Source: Prevotella sp. CAG:732
GTDB taxonomy: Bacteria; Bacteroidota; Bacteroidia; Bacteroidales; Bacteroidaceae
Reading direction: 5' to 3'
Length of the DNA: 64,000 bases
NCBI GenBank assembly: GCA_000436035.1
Contig: FR893235.1
Span: forward strand, 1-64,000
Shown here: piece after piece, positions 25,516-35,293 of the stretch
How the letters are laid out: every line of letters starts with the position of its first letter
Numbering within the stretch: position 1 is the first letter of the stretch
Program-made: the position numbers and the translations under genes
Notes under the pieces: model-generated
The model's input: the letters and a program-made list of their open reading frames with translations, nothing else
The model's database searches: none
Told to the model about the DNA's origin: nothing

Positions 25516-26784
25516 TTACAAGTCTTGTCCGATGTCAGAGCGGAAATACTTGTCGGTGAAGTGGATCTTCTGTGCCTCGGCGAAGCTCTTCTTCAGGGCT
25601 TCCTCCTTGTCCTTGCCATAGCTGCTCACGCAGATGACACGACCACCATTGGTTACCACCTGTCCATCCTTCATGGCTGTACCTGAGTGGAATACTACAG
25701 AACCTTCCACCTGGTCGATGCCCTCGATAGGATAGCCCTTCTTGTAAGCCTCTGGATAACCACCGCTCACGAGCATCACGCAGACAGCTGCACGCTCATC
25801 AAACTCGATGGCTCTCTTGTCCAAGTCACCATTAGCCACGCCCTCGAAGAGATCCACGATGTCGCTCTTCAAGCGAAGCATCACGCTCTCGGTCTCAGGG
25901 TCGCCCATACGGCAGTTGTACTCGATGACCATAGGCTCGCCCTCTACGTTGATCAAACCGAAGAAGATGAAACCCTTGTAGTCGATGTTCTCCTCAGCCA
26001 AGCCCTCTACGGTAGGACGGATGATGCGGTCTTCCACCTTCTGCATCCACTCCTTGGTAGCGAAAGGCACTGGAGTTACACTGCCCATACCACCTGTGTT
26101 CAAACCTGTATCGTGCTCACCAATGCGCTTGTAGTCCTTAGCCTCAGGCAGAATCTTGTAGTTCTTGCCATCGGTCAAGACGAATACGGAGCACTCGATG
26201 CCGCTCAAGAATTCCTCAATCACCACACGCGCGGAAGCGTTGCCAAACATACCGCCGAGCATCTCCTTGAACTCCTTCTTGGCCTCTTCGAGGGTAGGGA
26301 GGATGAGAACGCCCTTGCCAGCGCACAAGCCGTCAGCCTTCAGTACGTAAGGAGCCTTCAAGGTCTCCAAGAACTTCAAGCCTTCCTCTACAGTAGTGCC
26401 GTCGAAGGTCTCATACTTGGCTGTAGGGATATTGTGACGCTTCATGAATTGCTTGGCGAAGTCCTTGCTGCCTTCCAATACGGCGCCAGCCTTAGATGGA
26501 CCAATCACTGGGATGTTCTTGGTACGTTCGTCAGCCTTGAAGTCGTCATAGACACCCTTTACCAATGGGTCTTCAGGACCAACTACCACCATGTCAACAC
26601 CCCTCTCGACAGCAAAGTTCTTGAGAGCCTCGAAGTCGTCAGCCTTGATGTTTACGTTCTCGCCAACCTCTTGTGTGCCGGCGTTACCTGGAGCGATAAA
26701 AAGTTTCTCTACTTTCTCGCTCTGGGCGATTTTCCATGCTAAGGCGTGCTCACGGCCACCGCCTCCTAACAATAAAATTTTCAT
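25516..26784 (-). CDS. purD: Phosphoribosylamine-glycine ligase
   Basis: A 422-residue ATP-grasp enzyme, the expected length for GARS. It starts [18 protein letters not shown], the PurD N-terminal signature. ATP-grasp motifs follow ([16 protein letters not shown]) and the signature [11 protein letters not shown] lies near the middle; [10 protein letters not shown] carries metal-binding residues. It joins phosphoribosylamine and glycine with ATP in the second step of de novo purine synthesis. It is a stand-alone enzyme, not fused to PurM or PurN. It follows the DPP-IV-type peptidase by 39 bp. No PurR-like site is visible here. Confidence 0.95.
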   Translation of the reverse strand: MKILLLGGGGREHALAWKIAQSEKVEKLFIAPGNAGTQEVGENVNIKADDFEALKNFAVERGVDMVVVGPEDPLVKGVYDDFKADERTKNIPVIGPSKAGAVLEGSKDFAKQFMKRHNIPTAKYETFDGTTVEEGLKFLETLKAPYVLKADGLCAGKGVLILPTLEEAKKEFKEMLGGMFGNASARVVIEEFLSGIECSVFVLTDGKNYKILPEAKDYKRIGEHDTGLNTGGMGSVTPVPFATKEWMQKVEDRIIRPTVEGLAEENIDYKGFIFFGLINVEGEPMVIEYNCRMGDPETESVMLRLKSDIVDLFEGVANGDLDKRAIEFDERAAVCVMLVSGGYPEAYKKGYPIEGIDQVEGSVVFHSGTAMKDGQVVTNGGRVICVSSYGKDKEEALKKSFAEAQKIHFTDKYFRSDIGQDL

Positions 26785-26823
26785 TTCTGTAAGTTATTGT
26801 ATTTATGTGTTATAATTGAATTC

Positions 26824-29127
26824 TTACTTCAGATAGTCGAAGAAGTACTGGCTGATGCGCTCATGCAAGTGAGTGCTCTGATGACCTCTCATGTTGTGAG
26901 GCTCGCCTGGATAGACGAAGAAGTCTGGCTGAGTACCTGCTGCGATGCAAGCCTTGAGGAAGGTGAGGCAGTGCTGTGGCACTACGGTCACGTCGTTCAA
27001 GCCCTGGATAATCTGGAGCTTGCCCTTCAAGTTCTTCGCCTGGTAGAGCAGGGAGGTCTTCTTGTAACCCTCTGGGTTGGTCTGAGGAGTGTCCATATAG
27101 CGCTCGCCATACATCACCTCGTACCAGTGCCAGTCGATGACAGGACCACCTGCCACGCCTACCTTGAATACGTCTGGGTAGTTGGTCATCAAGGAGATGG
27201 TCATGAATCCACCGAAACTCCAACCATGTACGCCCATTCTGTCGGCATCCACGTATGGAAGAGACTTCAGGTATTCCACGCCCTTCATCTGGTCTTGCAT
27301 CTCTATCTGTCCCAACTGTCGGAAGGTAGCTTGCTCGAAAGCCTTGCCACGGTTCTCACTGCCTCGGTTATCGAGGATGAAGAGCAGATAGCCCTTCTCT
27401 GCCATGTAGGTCTCCCAGCCACGGCTGCAATAGTTCCAACGGGCATCCACGTTGTGGGCATGAGGCCCACCATATACATATATAATAGTAGTGTACTTCT
27501 TGTTAGGGTCGAAGTTGACAGGCTTCACCATTCTCCAGTAGAGGTCGGTCTCGCCGTCGGCAGCCTTGATGGTACCGCAACTGTACTCTGGCACGTTGTA
27601 ACCCTTCCATGGGTTCTCGGCGGTGAAGTAAGGAGTGCGGTCGCCTATCTCCATGTTGACGATGGCTATCTTGCGAGGCACGGTTGGAGTGGAGTAGTTG
27701 TCGTAGAGATACTTTCCGCTCTCGCTCAGTGTAGCGTTGTGCCAACCCTTGCCGTTGTCATCCATCATGGCACGCTTTCCTGTCTGTGCATCTACCAAGA
27801 AGATATTGCGCTGGATAGGAGAGCACTCGTTGCTAGCGATGATGATGCTCTTGTGCTTAGGATAGAAGCCGAGCACATCCATTACTACCCACTTGCCACT
27901 GGTGAGCTGCTTCATCTCTATGGATGAGGCGTTGTCTGATGCTGAAAGACCTTTTGCCTCAGCTTTGCCACCTTTCAATGTACAGATATACAAGTGGTTG
28001 TAACCATCCTTTTGGCTCTGCATGATAAACTGGTTGCTGTTCCATGGCAAGAACTGGATAGGATGCAAAGGCTCCACGTACTTCTCGTCGGTCTCACGAT
28101 ACAGTTCGGCTATCTTGTCGCCCGTCTCGGCATTATAGCTGACGAGGCGGCAGTCGTTCTGGTCGCGGTTCAACTCAAACATATAGATTACCTTGTTGTC
28201 CGGACTCCAAGCGATATTGGTGAAGTAGCGGTCGGTAGGGTCGCCAGCCTTCAAGTAGATGGTCTTGCCTGTGGTGCAGTCGAAGACGCCTACGGTTACC
28301 TTGTGGGAAGTTTCCCCCGTCATCGGATACTTGTCTGGGGCAGGGGTTGCGATGCAACTCTGTGTCTCAGGATGATTGAAGTCGTCTATCTCAGGGATGT
28401 TCACCTGTGGATAGTCGGTCACCATGCTCTGGTCCATGCGATAGAAGGCGAGCTTCTCGCCGCTAGGACTCCAGAAGGTTCCCTTCGAGATGCCAAACTC
28501 ATCACGGTGAACGCTCTGACCATACACAATCTCACGGCTGCCATCCTGGGAGAGTTGGAAGTCGTGCGACTTCTTCTCCTTGGTATTCGCATTGCCGCTT
28601 GTGCCTGTGAGGACACGTACACAGAGGTTGCTACCCTTCAGATAAGCGTATGCAGTCTGTTGGGCGTTGGCCTCCAAGAGATTCTCGCCCTCGCCAAACT
28701 CCACCTCGCTTACGAGGCGGTGCTTCTTGAAGTCGATGGTGTATATCTTGCTGCCGTTCTGCACCTTGACGATGCTCTTGTCGGCAAAAGGGAACTCTGC
28801 GTTGTAGAGAGCTCTCACCTTGATGTCCTTGGTAGGAGCGATCCACTGGTTGATTTCGTTGAGGCTGAAGAGTTTGGTCTCCTTGCCGTTCGCCTTGTTG
28901 ACGAGGTAGCAGGCATCGATGTCTTGGCGAACGAGTTGGTCGCCCCACCAAGTAGCCCAACGGTTCTTTGCCACCATGTTGCGATAGTTGTTGCCACCGA
29001 AGTTGAGGTCTTCGAGGGTGAACGCCTTGTCGCCCTTCTGTGCTGGCACTACCCCCTGTGCATGGACACTGCTCATAGACATCATAACCAACAATGCTGA
29101 TATTGCTATTTTATGAAATGATTTCAT
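26824..29127 (-). CDS. S9-family peptidase, dipeptidyl-peptidase IV type
   Basis: A 767-residue exported protein. The signal peptide ends near VHAQ; a beta-propeller (about residues 40-500) and an alpha/beta-hydrolase domain follow. The nucleophile is Ser637 in GWSFGG, and the later LNDVTVVP and GEPHNM carry the Asp and His of the triad. The propeller has EFGISKGTFWSPSGEKLAFYRMDQ, the region that holds the double-Glu motif in DPP-IV. It should release N-terminal dipeptides, often Xaa-Pro, from peptides in the periplasm. Co-directional with purD and the RNA methyltransferase gene. Confidence 0.9.
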   Translation of the reverse strand: MKSFHKIAISALLVMMSMSSVHAQGVVPAQKGDKAFTLEDLNFGGNNYRNMVAKNRWATWWGDQLVRQDIDACYLVNKANGKETKLFSLNEINQWIAPTKDIKVRALYNAEFPFADKSIVKVQNGSKIYTIDFKKHRLVSEVEFGEGENLLEANAQQTAYAYLKGSNLCVRVLTGTSGNANTKEKKSHDFQLSQDGSREIVYGQSVHRDEFGISKGTFWSPSGEKLAFYRMDQSMVTDYPQVNIPEIDDFNHPETQSCIATPAPDKYPMTGETSHKVTVGVFDCTTGKTIYLKAGDPTDRYFTNIAWSPDNKVIYMFELNRDQNDCRLVSYNAETGDKIAELYRETDEKYVEPLHPIQFLPWNSNQFIMQSQKDGYNHLYICTLKGGKAEAKGLSASDNASSIEMKQLTSGKWVVMDVLGFYPKHKSIIIASNECSPIQRNIFLVDAQTGKRAMMDDNGKGWHNATLSESGKYLYDNYSTPTVPRKIAIVNMEIGDRTPYFTAENPWKGYNVPEYSCGTIKAADGETDLYWRMVKPVNFDPNKKYTTIIYVYGGPHAHNVDARWNYCSRGWETYMAEKGYLLFILDNRGSENRGKAFEQATFRQLGQIEMQDQMKGVEYLKSLPYVDADRMGVHGWSFGGFMTISLMTNYPDVFKVGVAGGPVIDWHWYEVMYGERYMDTPQTNPEGYKKTSLLYQAKNLKGKLQIIQGLNDVTVVPQHCLTFLKACIAAGTQPDFFVYPGEPHNMRGHQSTHLHERISQYFFDYLK

Positions 29128-29148
29128 TGATATGTGACTCCTTTCTGA

Positions 29149-30717
29149 TTAATCGTTGTTGCCAAAATCCTCGAAGCCTCGCTTGCCGCCACGCTTGAAG
29201 TCACGGCCACCCTTGCGGTCTCCCTTGAATCCGCCACGCTTGTCACCCTTGTCAAAACGTTTGCCACCGTCGCCGCTGCGTCTGTCACGGTCGCCGCCAC
29301 GCTTTCCGCCGAAGCTGCGTCCGCCCTTGCGGTCGTCATCGTCGTCACGTCTGCGAGATGCACCTACACGAGGTCTTCCGCCACGGCGAATCTCCTCACG
29401 ACGCTTCTCAAACTCCTCTAGGCGGTTGTGGAACTTGAAGGTACGGATGTCGCCCTCGTCGTTCTCTGTCTCCTCGCTGATGCGCTTCTTGAACTCACGC
29501 TCCTTCTTGAAACGGTGCTTCTGAGCCATCTCACGCTTCTCGTGCTCGGTCTTCACGATGCCGCCCTCAGAACGGAACTCCTTCATCTTGCCATCAAACA
29601 TCACGTACTTGCGGAACTCGCACTCCAAGCTACCATTGTAAACTGGTATCTTGATGCTAGGCTTCAAACCGATCTGCTCGAAGCACTCCTCACGGTAGCT
29701 CAATACCCAAGCCTCGTTGCCTGTGAACGCCTTCTTGAAGCGCTCGCCTATCATCTTGTAGGTGCCGAGGAGGTTAGGGGTGGAGATACGCTCGCCGTAT
29801 GGAGGGTTCATCACGATGATGCTCTTCTCGGCAGGCTGGGTGAAGTCCTTGAAGTCTTGCTGGGCGATGGTGACGTCCTTGCTCAATCCAGCCGCACGCA
29901 CGTTCATCGAAGCGGTGTTGACCGCCTTCATGTCGATGTCGTAGCCGTAGATATGATGCTCGAACTCACGCTCCTGTGAGTCGTCGTTGTAAATCATGTC
30001 GAAGAGATCCTGGTCGAAGTCGTTCCACTTCTCGAAGGCAAACTCCTTGCGGAAGACGCCAGGTGAGATGTTGCGTGCGATGAGGGCTGCCTCGATGGCG
30101 ATGGTACCCGAACCACACATAGGGTCGATCAAGTCGCACTCGCCCTTCCATCCAGTCATCAAGATCATGCCGGCAGCGAGTACCTCGTTCAGTGGAGCCT
30201 CTACGGATTCCTGACGGTAGCCACGGCGGTGGAGGCTCTCGCCACTGGAGTCAAGGCTCAGTGTGGCGTTGTCCTCAGCGATGTGGATGTTGAGACGGAT
30301 GTCAGGGTTGCTCACGCTGATGTTAGGACGTGTGCCCTGCTTCTCACGGAACCAATCCACGATGGCATCCTTCACCTTATAGGTGACGAAGCGTGAGTTG
30401 CGGAACTCCTCTGAATAGACTACGGAGTCAACAGAGAAGGTCTTCTTCACGTCCAAGATGTCATCCCACTTGATTTTCTGCACCTGGTCATACACTTCCT
30501 CGGCGCTGCGAGCCTTGAAGTGCTTGATAGGCTTCAAGATACGGATGGCTGTGTGCAACTGGAAGTTGGCACGATACATCATTTCCTTGTCGCCGGTGAA
30601 TGATACCATGCGGCGACCTATTTGTACATTGTTGGCACCCAGTTGGGTGAGCTCCTCAGCCAAGACTGGCTCTAGACCCATGAAGGTCTTGGCAATGAGT
30701 TCAAATTCCTGTTCCAT
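29149..30717 (-). CDS. THUMP-domain RNA guanine-N2 methyltransferase (RlmL-like) with RGG-like tail
   Basis: A 522-residue protein with an N-terminal THUMP region (about 45-155), a Rossmann methyltransferase domain with DPMCGSGTIAIEA (198-210) and the catalytic NPPYGER (304-310). This is the architecture of the RlmL half of E. coli RlmKL, which makes m2G2445 in 23S rRNA. Unlike that enzyme, there is no C-terminal RlmK domain. A charged linker from about 390 leads instead into a tail (445-515) rich in Arg, Gly, Lys and Asp with repeated RGG, KGG and RGGF units, likely an RNA-binding extension. The start overlaps the end of cysE by 17 bp, implying coupling. Confidence 0.85.
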   Translation of the reverse strand: MEQEFELIAKTFMGLEPVLAEELTQLGANNVQIGRRMVSFTGDKEMMYRANFQLHTAIRILKPIKHFKARSAEEVYDQVQKIKWDDILDVKKTFSVDSVVYSEEFRNSRFVTYKVKDAIVDWFREKQGTRPNISVSNPDIRLNIHIAEDNATLSLDSSGESLHRRGYRQESVEAPLNEVLAAGMILMTGWKGECDLIDPMCGSGTIAIEAALIARNISPGVFRKEFAFEKWNDFDQDLFDMIYNDDSQEREFEHHIYGYDIDMKAVNTASMNVRAAGLSKDVTIAQQDFKDFTQPAEKSIIVMNPPYGERISTPNLLGTYKMIGERFKKAFTGNEAWVLSYREECFEQIGLKPSIKIPVYNGSLECEFRKYVMFDGKMKEFRSEGGIVKTEHEKREMAQKHRFKKEREFKKRISEETENDEGDIRTFKFHNRLEEFEKRREEIRRGGRPRVGASRRRDDDDDRKGGRSFGGKRGGDRDRRSGDGGKRFDKGDKRGGFKGDRKGGRDFKRGGKRGFEDFGNND

Positions 30718-31642
30718 TATTGAATTCTATATCTAATAAACTTTGTTTCTCTTTCTTGTATTTCTTGGTTCTCGGTTGCATGTCCTTGGTAACCCAGACG
30801 TTGGCTCCCACCACGCATCCCTTACCGATGGTGATGCGCCCGAGAATGGTGGCGTTGGCATAGACGATGACATCGTCTTCGAGGATAGGGTGGCGAGGAA
30901 TGCCCTTGATAGGGTTGCCGTCCTTGTCGAGTGGGAAGCTCTTGGCACCGAGGGTGACACCCTGGTAGAGCTTCACGTTGTCGCCGATGATGCAGGTGGC
31001 TCCGATGACCACACCCGTGCCATGGTCGATGGTGAAGTGTTTGCCGATGGTGGCTTCAGGGTGGATGTCGATACCGGTCTCTGAATGGGCAAGCTCGGTC
31101 ATCATGCGAGGTATCAGCGGCACGCCCAGTTCGTAGAGCACGTGGGCGATGCGATAGTTGGTGATAGCCTTGATCACAGGATAGCATGAGATGATTTCTC
31201 CCTGGCTCACGGCAGCTGGGTCGCCCTCATAGGCTGCCTCCACATCGGTAGCGAGGATGCGTCTCAACTTCGGAAATTGCATGATGGCTTTGGCGGCGAT
31301 GACGCCAGCCTTGGCACGCTGGTGTTGCAACTCTTGTGAGGTTTCCGTCTCACAGTCGTTGGCGAAGCAGAGTCCGGCGAGTATCTGCTCACTCAGTTTC
31401 TCGTAGAGTTTCTCAACTCTCACGCCGATATGGTATTTGATGGTGGAGATATTCACGGACGAATTGCCGAAATATCCAGGGAAGAGGATGGAGCGAGACA
31501 GACTGATGATTTCTTCGAGCGCCTTGCCCGAAGGGAGTGGATTGCCGTCTCGATGCTGATGGAAGAGACCTTTCAGTGACTCTGGGCACGAAAGCTCCTC
31601 GATGGTTTCCGTCAGCTGATGAGTTAATGTATCTTTACTCAT
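30701..31642 (-). CDS. cysE: Serine O-acetyltransferase
   Basis: A 313-residue protein with an N-terminal helical SAT domain and a left-handed beta-helix of hexapeptide repeats. The catalytic region is GIDIHPEATIGKHFTIDHG and GVVIGATCIIGDNV, followed by KGIPRHPILED, all typical of the longer EpsC-like serine acetyltransferases. It makes O-acetylserine from serine and acetyl-CoA for cysteine synthesis. No cysteine synthase gene is adjacent. The TATCTTTG promoter lies about 65 bp upstream, and the RNA methyltransferase gene overlaps its 3' end. Confidence 0.9.
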   Translation of the reverse strand: MSKDTLTHQLTETIEELSCPESLKGLFHQHRDGNPLPSGKALEEIISLSRSILFPGYFGNSSVNISTIKYHIGVRVEKLYEKLSEQILAGLCFANDCETETSQELQHQRAKAGVIAAKAIMQFPKLRRILATDVEAAYEGDPAAVSQGEIISCYPVIKAITNYRIAHVLYELGVPLIPRMMTELAHSETGIDIHPEATIGKHFTIDHGTGVVIGATCIIGDNVKLYQGVTLGAKSFPLDKDGNPIKGIPRHPILEDDVIVYANATILGRITIGKGCVVGANVWVTKDMQPRTKKYKKEKQSLLDIEFNNGTGI

Positions 31643-31706
31643 GTCGTATGTTGTGTATCAATAAAAATGAAGGCTTGCAACACCTTCTAGCTTTTAAAAG
31701 TTGGTG

Positions 31707-31737
31707 CAAAGATACGACTTTTCTAGCAAACGGCAAA
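31707..31737 (-). promoter_or_regulatory. Promoter of cysE
   Basis: On the minus strand, TTTG at 31737-31734, a 19-bp spacer and TATCTTTG at 31714-31707. Expected leader about 60 bases. Confidence 0.7.
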
Positions 31738-31789
31738 ATCGGAATGGGGGATTTTGCGTGTTTTTGTACAAATGGGCACAAAAAAGATG

Positions 31790-33139
31790 TTAAATGGTTG
31801 CTTGCTTCTCCTTTCTCATATCCCTGAAGGCACTGCAGGCTATTGGCACTGCCATGATAAAACTGCATACATCTGCCCATGCCTGACACATTTCCACTCC
31901 CTGCAAACCGAAGAAGTGAGGGAGGATGAAGATGAGTGGAATGAAGAAAAGACCACTGCGGGCTGCCGCTATCAGGTTGGCACGGATTGGCTTGCGGATG
32001 GTCTGTGTCAGCATGTTGGTGAGCACGATGGTGGCTACCAATGGGAAACTGATAACTTGCCAGCGCAAAGCCACGGCACCTACGGCTACTACATCAGGGT
32101 CGCTGCGGAACAACTCGATGATAGGTTCTGCGAAGATGAAGCCTACGATGGCGCAAACTGCCAAGAACACCGAACCGCACTTGATGCAGAAGTAGAACGC
32201 ATCACGTACGCGACGATACAACTTCGCCCCATAACAGAATCCGCAAAGCGGTTGGAAACCTTGTCCCAAACCGATTACGATGGCATAGGTGAAGAAGGAG
32301 ATGCGAGTGACGATGCTCATGCCGGCAATGGCTGCATCACCGTATGCGCCTGCTGCCACGTTGAGCACCAGTGTGGATACGCTGCCCAATCCCTGTCGTG
32401 AGAGCGATGGCGTGCCACCTGCCGCGATTTCCTTCAGGTAAGTCTTGGTTGGAGAGAATAGACGAGGCTGGATGCGGATGTTCTGACCTTTGGTCGTCAT
32501 CCATAGCAGCATCATGCAACCGAATATCTGACTCGTGAGCGTAGCGATGGCTGCTCCTGTGATGCCGAGACAGAAGTAAAGTATCAGCAGAGGGGCGAGA
32601 ATGAGATTGAGCAATACACCCGACATGATACCCTTCATGGCATAGATGGTGTTGCCCTGAAAGCGCATCAAGTTGTTGACCGTCAGCGACATGGTCATAA
32701 ATGGTGCGCCGAGCAAGATGATGCCCAGGTAACGCTCCGTGTAGGGGAGAATGGTGGGTGTGGAACCCAAGAAAACACAAAGAGGGGAGAGAAAAGCCTT
32801 TCCTATGATAGCGATGAGCAGACCTGCGATGAAACTCAGGATGACACCCGTGGCAGCCATCCTTTGGGCATTCTCCACATTCTTGGCACCGAGCTGCCGG
32901 GAGATATAGTTGCCAGCACCATGACCGAAGAAGAATCCCACCGCCTGGATCACCGACATCATACAGAACGACACGCCCACGGCAGCCACGCTCTGCGTGT
33001 TGATGCTACCCACGAAATAGGTGTCGGCGAGGTTGTACATGCTCGTCGATAACATACTGATGATGGTCGGAATCGCCATCGTGAAAATGACACGGTGTAT
33101 CGGACCATGGGTCAAAAATGTGTAGTTATCCCTCTTCAT
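31790..33139 (-). CDS. MATE family efflux transporter
   Basis: A 449-residue protein with twelve predicted membrane helices in two related halves. The N-terminal half has IPTIISMLSTSMYNLADTYFVG, the usual start of NorM/DinF-type MATE proteins, and the second half has GLGQGFQPLCGFCYGAK. The family exports cationic drugs, lipids or metabolites in exchange for Na+ or H+. The substrate is unknown. It follows the lipid-phosphate gene by 46 bp at the end of the inositol-lipid cluster, so it may be co-transcribed with it. Confidence 0.9.
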   Translation of the reverse strand: MKRDNYTFLTHGPIHRVIFTMAIPTIISMLSTSMYNLADTYFVGSINTQSVAAVGVSFCMMSVIQAVGFFFGHGAGNYISRQLGAKNVENAQRMAATGVILSFIAGLLIAIIGKAFLSPLCVFLGSTPTILPYTERYLGIILLGAPFMTMSLTVNNLMRFQGNTIYAMKGIMSGVLLNLILAPLLILYFCLGITGAAIATLTSQIFGCMMLLWMTTKGQNIRIQPRLFSPTKTYLKEIAAGGTPSLSRQGLGSVSTLVLNVAAGAYGDAAIAGMSIVTRISFFTYAIVIGLGQGFQPLCGFCYGAKLYRRVRDAFYFCIKCGSVFLAVCAIVGFIFAEPIIELFRSDPDVVAVGAVALRWQVISFPLVATIVLTNMLTQTIRKPIRANLIAAARSGLFFIPLIFILPHFFGLQGVEMCQAWADVCSFIMAVPIACSAFRDMRKEKQATI

Positions 33140-33185
33140 ATCATATAGTCTAAAGTCTAAAAGGTCTCTTTCAAGACCTTTTGCT

Positions 33186-34019
33186 TCATTTGTGATTGTC
33201 TAGTTTCTTGAATACGACCTTCTCCATCAGCAGTACGCCGATGAGGGCGGTCAGAATGCCCAGTGTGACATCGATGATGTAGTGGTGACCGCTATAGACA
33301 GCTGTCCACCAGATACCCATGCAGATGATGGCGAAGAGGGCGATAGTTGTCTTGCGCTTGTGACTCAGCACCGCATAGATGGTAGCTACGAGCATATAGG
33401 CGGCGTGAAGGCTAGGTACGGCTGCGAAGACATTGGCATTCTTGGCATAAAGACTGTGGAAAACTGGAATGCCCATCATACTGTCGAAACGCCCCAATCC
33501 TGCCACATTGCCTGGGGTATGGAGGATAGGCTCGAAACCATAGTTCATCACATACCAAGGTGGCGATGCAGGATGGATATAGTAACCGATGAAACCGATG
33601 AGGTTGACCACCAAGAACGACCATGAGAAACGCATAAACCACTTGTACTGTTTCTTGAAGAAAAGATACAAGGCAAAAGCTACTGGCACAGGTACCCAAC
33701 AGAGATAGAAGATGCCTGCCATGAAGTCGGCGAAGCCGCAGTGGTGTACCTTAAACCATTCGCCCGGTATCATCACGTTGGTATGGTCGGCAATCGCCTG
33801 AAGGTCAGCGCTGCTGGAGGCGGTGATGCCAAAGAGCGACTTCTCTGCCTCGTAGAGTCCTCTGACGTCGATGTCGTTGACCAAGTAGTTGGGATAGAAA
33901 CGCATCGAGTCGTAGGTGACGGCAAAGATGAGCCATGGCAGGAAGTAGATGGCAAACTGCCGTGTCTTCTTCCACGCATAGAGCAGGGCGAAAGCTACAA
34001 TGAGATATAGACTGGTCAT
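33186..34019 (-). CDS. PAP2/AUR1-like inositol phosphorylceramide synthase candidate
   Basis: A 277-residue polytopic membrane protein. VPSLHAAY (His205) and SGHHYIIDVTLG (His246, Asp250) form the PAP2/AUR1 catalytic triad, and HPASPPWY resembles the PxxPPW region of AUR1 and bacterial relatives. In Bacteroides thetaiotaomicron the related gene lies in the inositol-lipid cluster around BT_1522-BT_1526 and is assigned to transfer of the phosphoinositol head group to ceramide. The neighbours here (CDP-alcohol transferase, GtrA, PgpA) match that cluster in content and order. The specific activity is inferred from family and context. Confidence 0.82.
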   Translation of the reverse strand: MTSLYLIVAFALLYAWKKTRQFAIYFLPWLIFAVTYDSMRFYPNYLVNDIDVRGLYEAEKSLFGITASSSADLQAIADHTNVMIPGEWFKVHHCGFADFMAGIFYLCWVPVPVAFALYLFFKKQYKWFMRFSWSFLVVNLIGFIGYYIHPASPPWYVMNYGFEPILHTPGNVAGLGRFDSMMGIPVFHSLYAKNANVFAAVPSLHAAYMLVATIYAVLSHKRKTTIALFAIICMGIWWTAVYSGHHYIIDVTLGILTALIGVLLMEKVVFKKLDNHK

Positions 34020-34095
34020 TTATAAATGATAAATGGTAAATGATAAATATTGGCTGATGCCTATCCGACGGCAGGTGACAGCTGATGATGAAGAC

Positions 34096-34803
34096 TTATT
34101 TCTTCATCTTCTGCATCACGATATAGCAATGCCAGATGCGCCAGAAAGCAGTGATGTTTGCCAATACGGCGATGAGAATCATGCCACCTGCAAGCCACCA
34201 CATGTTGCCGGTGATACCCGTGAGCATGGCTGTGACGGCAGTAACAACCACACGCTCAGGACGTTGCATCAATCCTACCTTGCACTCGATGTCCAAACCC
34301 TCGGCACGAGCACGTACATAGCTCACCATCACCGAACCAATCATGGCTGCGAAGGTGACAATGCCCATCCAGAACCATTCGCCCACATGATCCATGCGGA
34401 TGAAGGCGAGACAGATACCGAAGAGGCTCACCAGTTCGCTGTATCTGTCGAGTGTGCTGTCCCAAAGTGCTCCGAAGAGGCTGCTCTTGCCGCTCATGCG
34501 AGCCAAGCGGCCGTCCATCATATCGAAGAGACCGGCAGCGAGGATGATGAAGCCGCCCCAACCTATCTCTGTCATACAATCTGGATATGTAAGTCCGGGG
34601 ATGATGTCGGGAGTTACGTCAGGGGTCAATGTCAGAACCCCCAATTTCCATGCCGCATCGATGAAGAATGCAGCAGCGACGATGTTGCCGATGAAACCTA
34701 CGAAGGTCACGATGTTTGGCGTGATATGCAACTTGATCATCATCTTGATGATAGGGTTGATGATCACGTAGATCACTTTCTGTAAGAAATCTCTATAATT
34801 CAT
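34096..34803 (-). CDS. CDP-alcohol phosphatidyltransferase (phosphatidylinositol-phosphate synthase candidate)
   Basis: A 235-residue membrane enzyme with the complete CDP-alcohol motif: Asp94, Asp97-Gly98, Ala101-Arg102, Gly111, Asp115 and Asp119, all correctly spaced. These enzymes move a phosphatidyl group from CDP-diacylglycerol to an alcohol. In the Bacteroides inositol-lipid cluster the equivalent enzyme makes phosphatidylinositol phosphate from inositol 1-phosphate, which a PgpA-like phosphatase then trims; both partners occur here. Alternative acceptors such as glycerol 3-phosphate cannot be excluded by sequence alone. Confidence 0.85.
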   Translation of the reverse strand: MNYRDFLQKVIYVIINPIIKMMIKLHITPNIVTFVGFIGNIVAAAFFIDAAWKLGVLTLTPDVTPDIIPGLTYPDCMTEIGWGGFIILAAGLFDMMDGRLARMSGKSSLFGALWDSTLDRYSELVSLFGICLAFIRMDHVGEWFWMGIVTFAAMIGSVMVSYVRARAEGLDIECKVGLMQRPERVVVTAVTAMLTGITGNMWWLAGGMILIAVLANITAFWRIWHCYIVMQKMKK

Positions 34804-34849
34804 GTTTTTATATCTTAATTCTTTTCTTTATGTTCTGTCTTGATAGTCT

Positions 34850-35272
34850 TTATGGTTGCTGAGGCTTGAAAACAAACTTCCGCTGCCCAGGATAGTTGAC
34901 GAGCACTGCCACGAGAAATGCCACCACGCACTTCGGTATCATGTAGTGGATATTGATGTGCTCACTATGGTTGATGATTTCGGTGAGGGCGATGGTGCCG
35001 CCCGAATTGAGGAACCAGCTGATGCCCCAAATCACAAAATACCTCCAAGCCACGCTGCGCTTCCTGCGATGGGAGTCGCCGAAGACGTAGCGATAGTTGA
35101 GGCAACAGTTGGTCACGCCTCCTGCCATCACGCCGATGGCGTTGGCGAGTCCGTAATATATGCAGATGACATCCGAGAGGAGGAAAGCCAGCCCGAAATC
35201 CACTACGGATGCGATGGAGGCAGTCAGCTCCGCCTTGGCAAATGTCACCAGTTCTGTCTTAATCTTACTCAT
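34850..35272 (-). CDS. GtrA-family membrane protein
   Basis: A 140-residue protein with four membrane helices; VDFGLAFLLSD, GGVTNCCLNYRYVF and VNYPGQRKFVF match the GtrA/DPMS family. Members are thought to help move polyprenyl-linked sugars or act as small partners of glycosyl or lipid enzymes. In this cluster the gene lies between pgpA and the CDP-alcohol transferase, so it may assist inositol-lipid assembly or transport; that role is inferred. Spacing is 21 bp from pgpA and 46 bp to the next gene. Confidence 0.85.
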   Translation of the reverse strand: MSKIKTELVTFAKAELTASIASVVDFGLAFLLSDVICIYYGLANAIGVMAGGVTNCCLNYRYVFGDSHRRKRSVAWRYFVIWGISWFLNSGGTIALTEIINHSEHINIHYMIPKCVVAFLVAVLVNYPGQRKFVFKPQQP

Positions 35273-35293
35273 TCTTTACTCTTCGTTTTTCAC

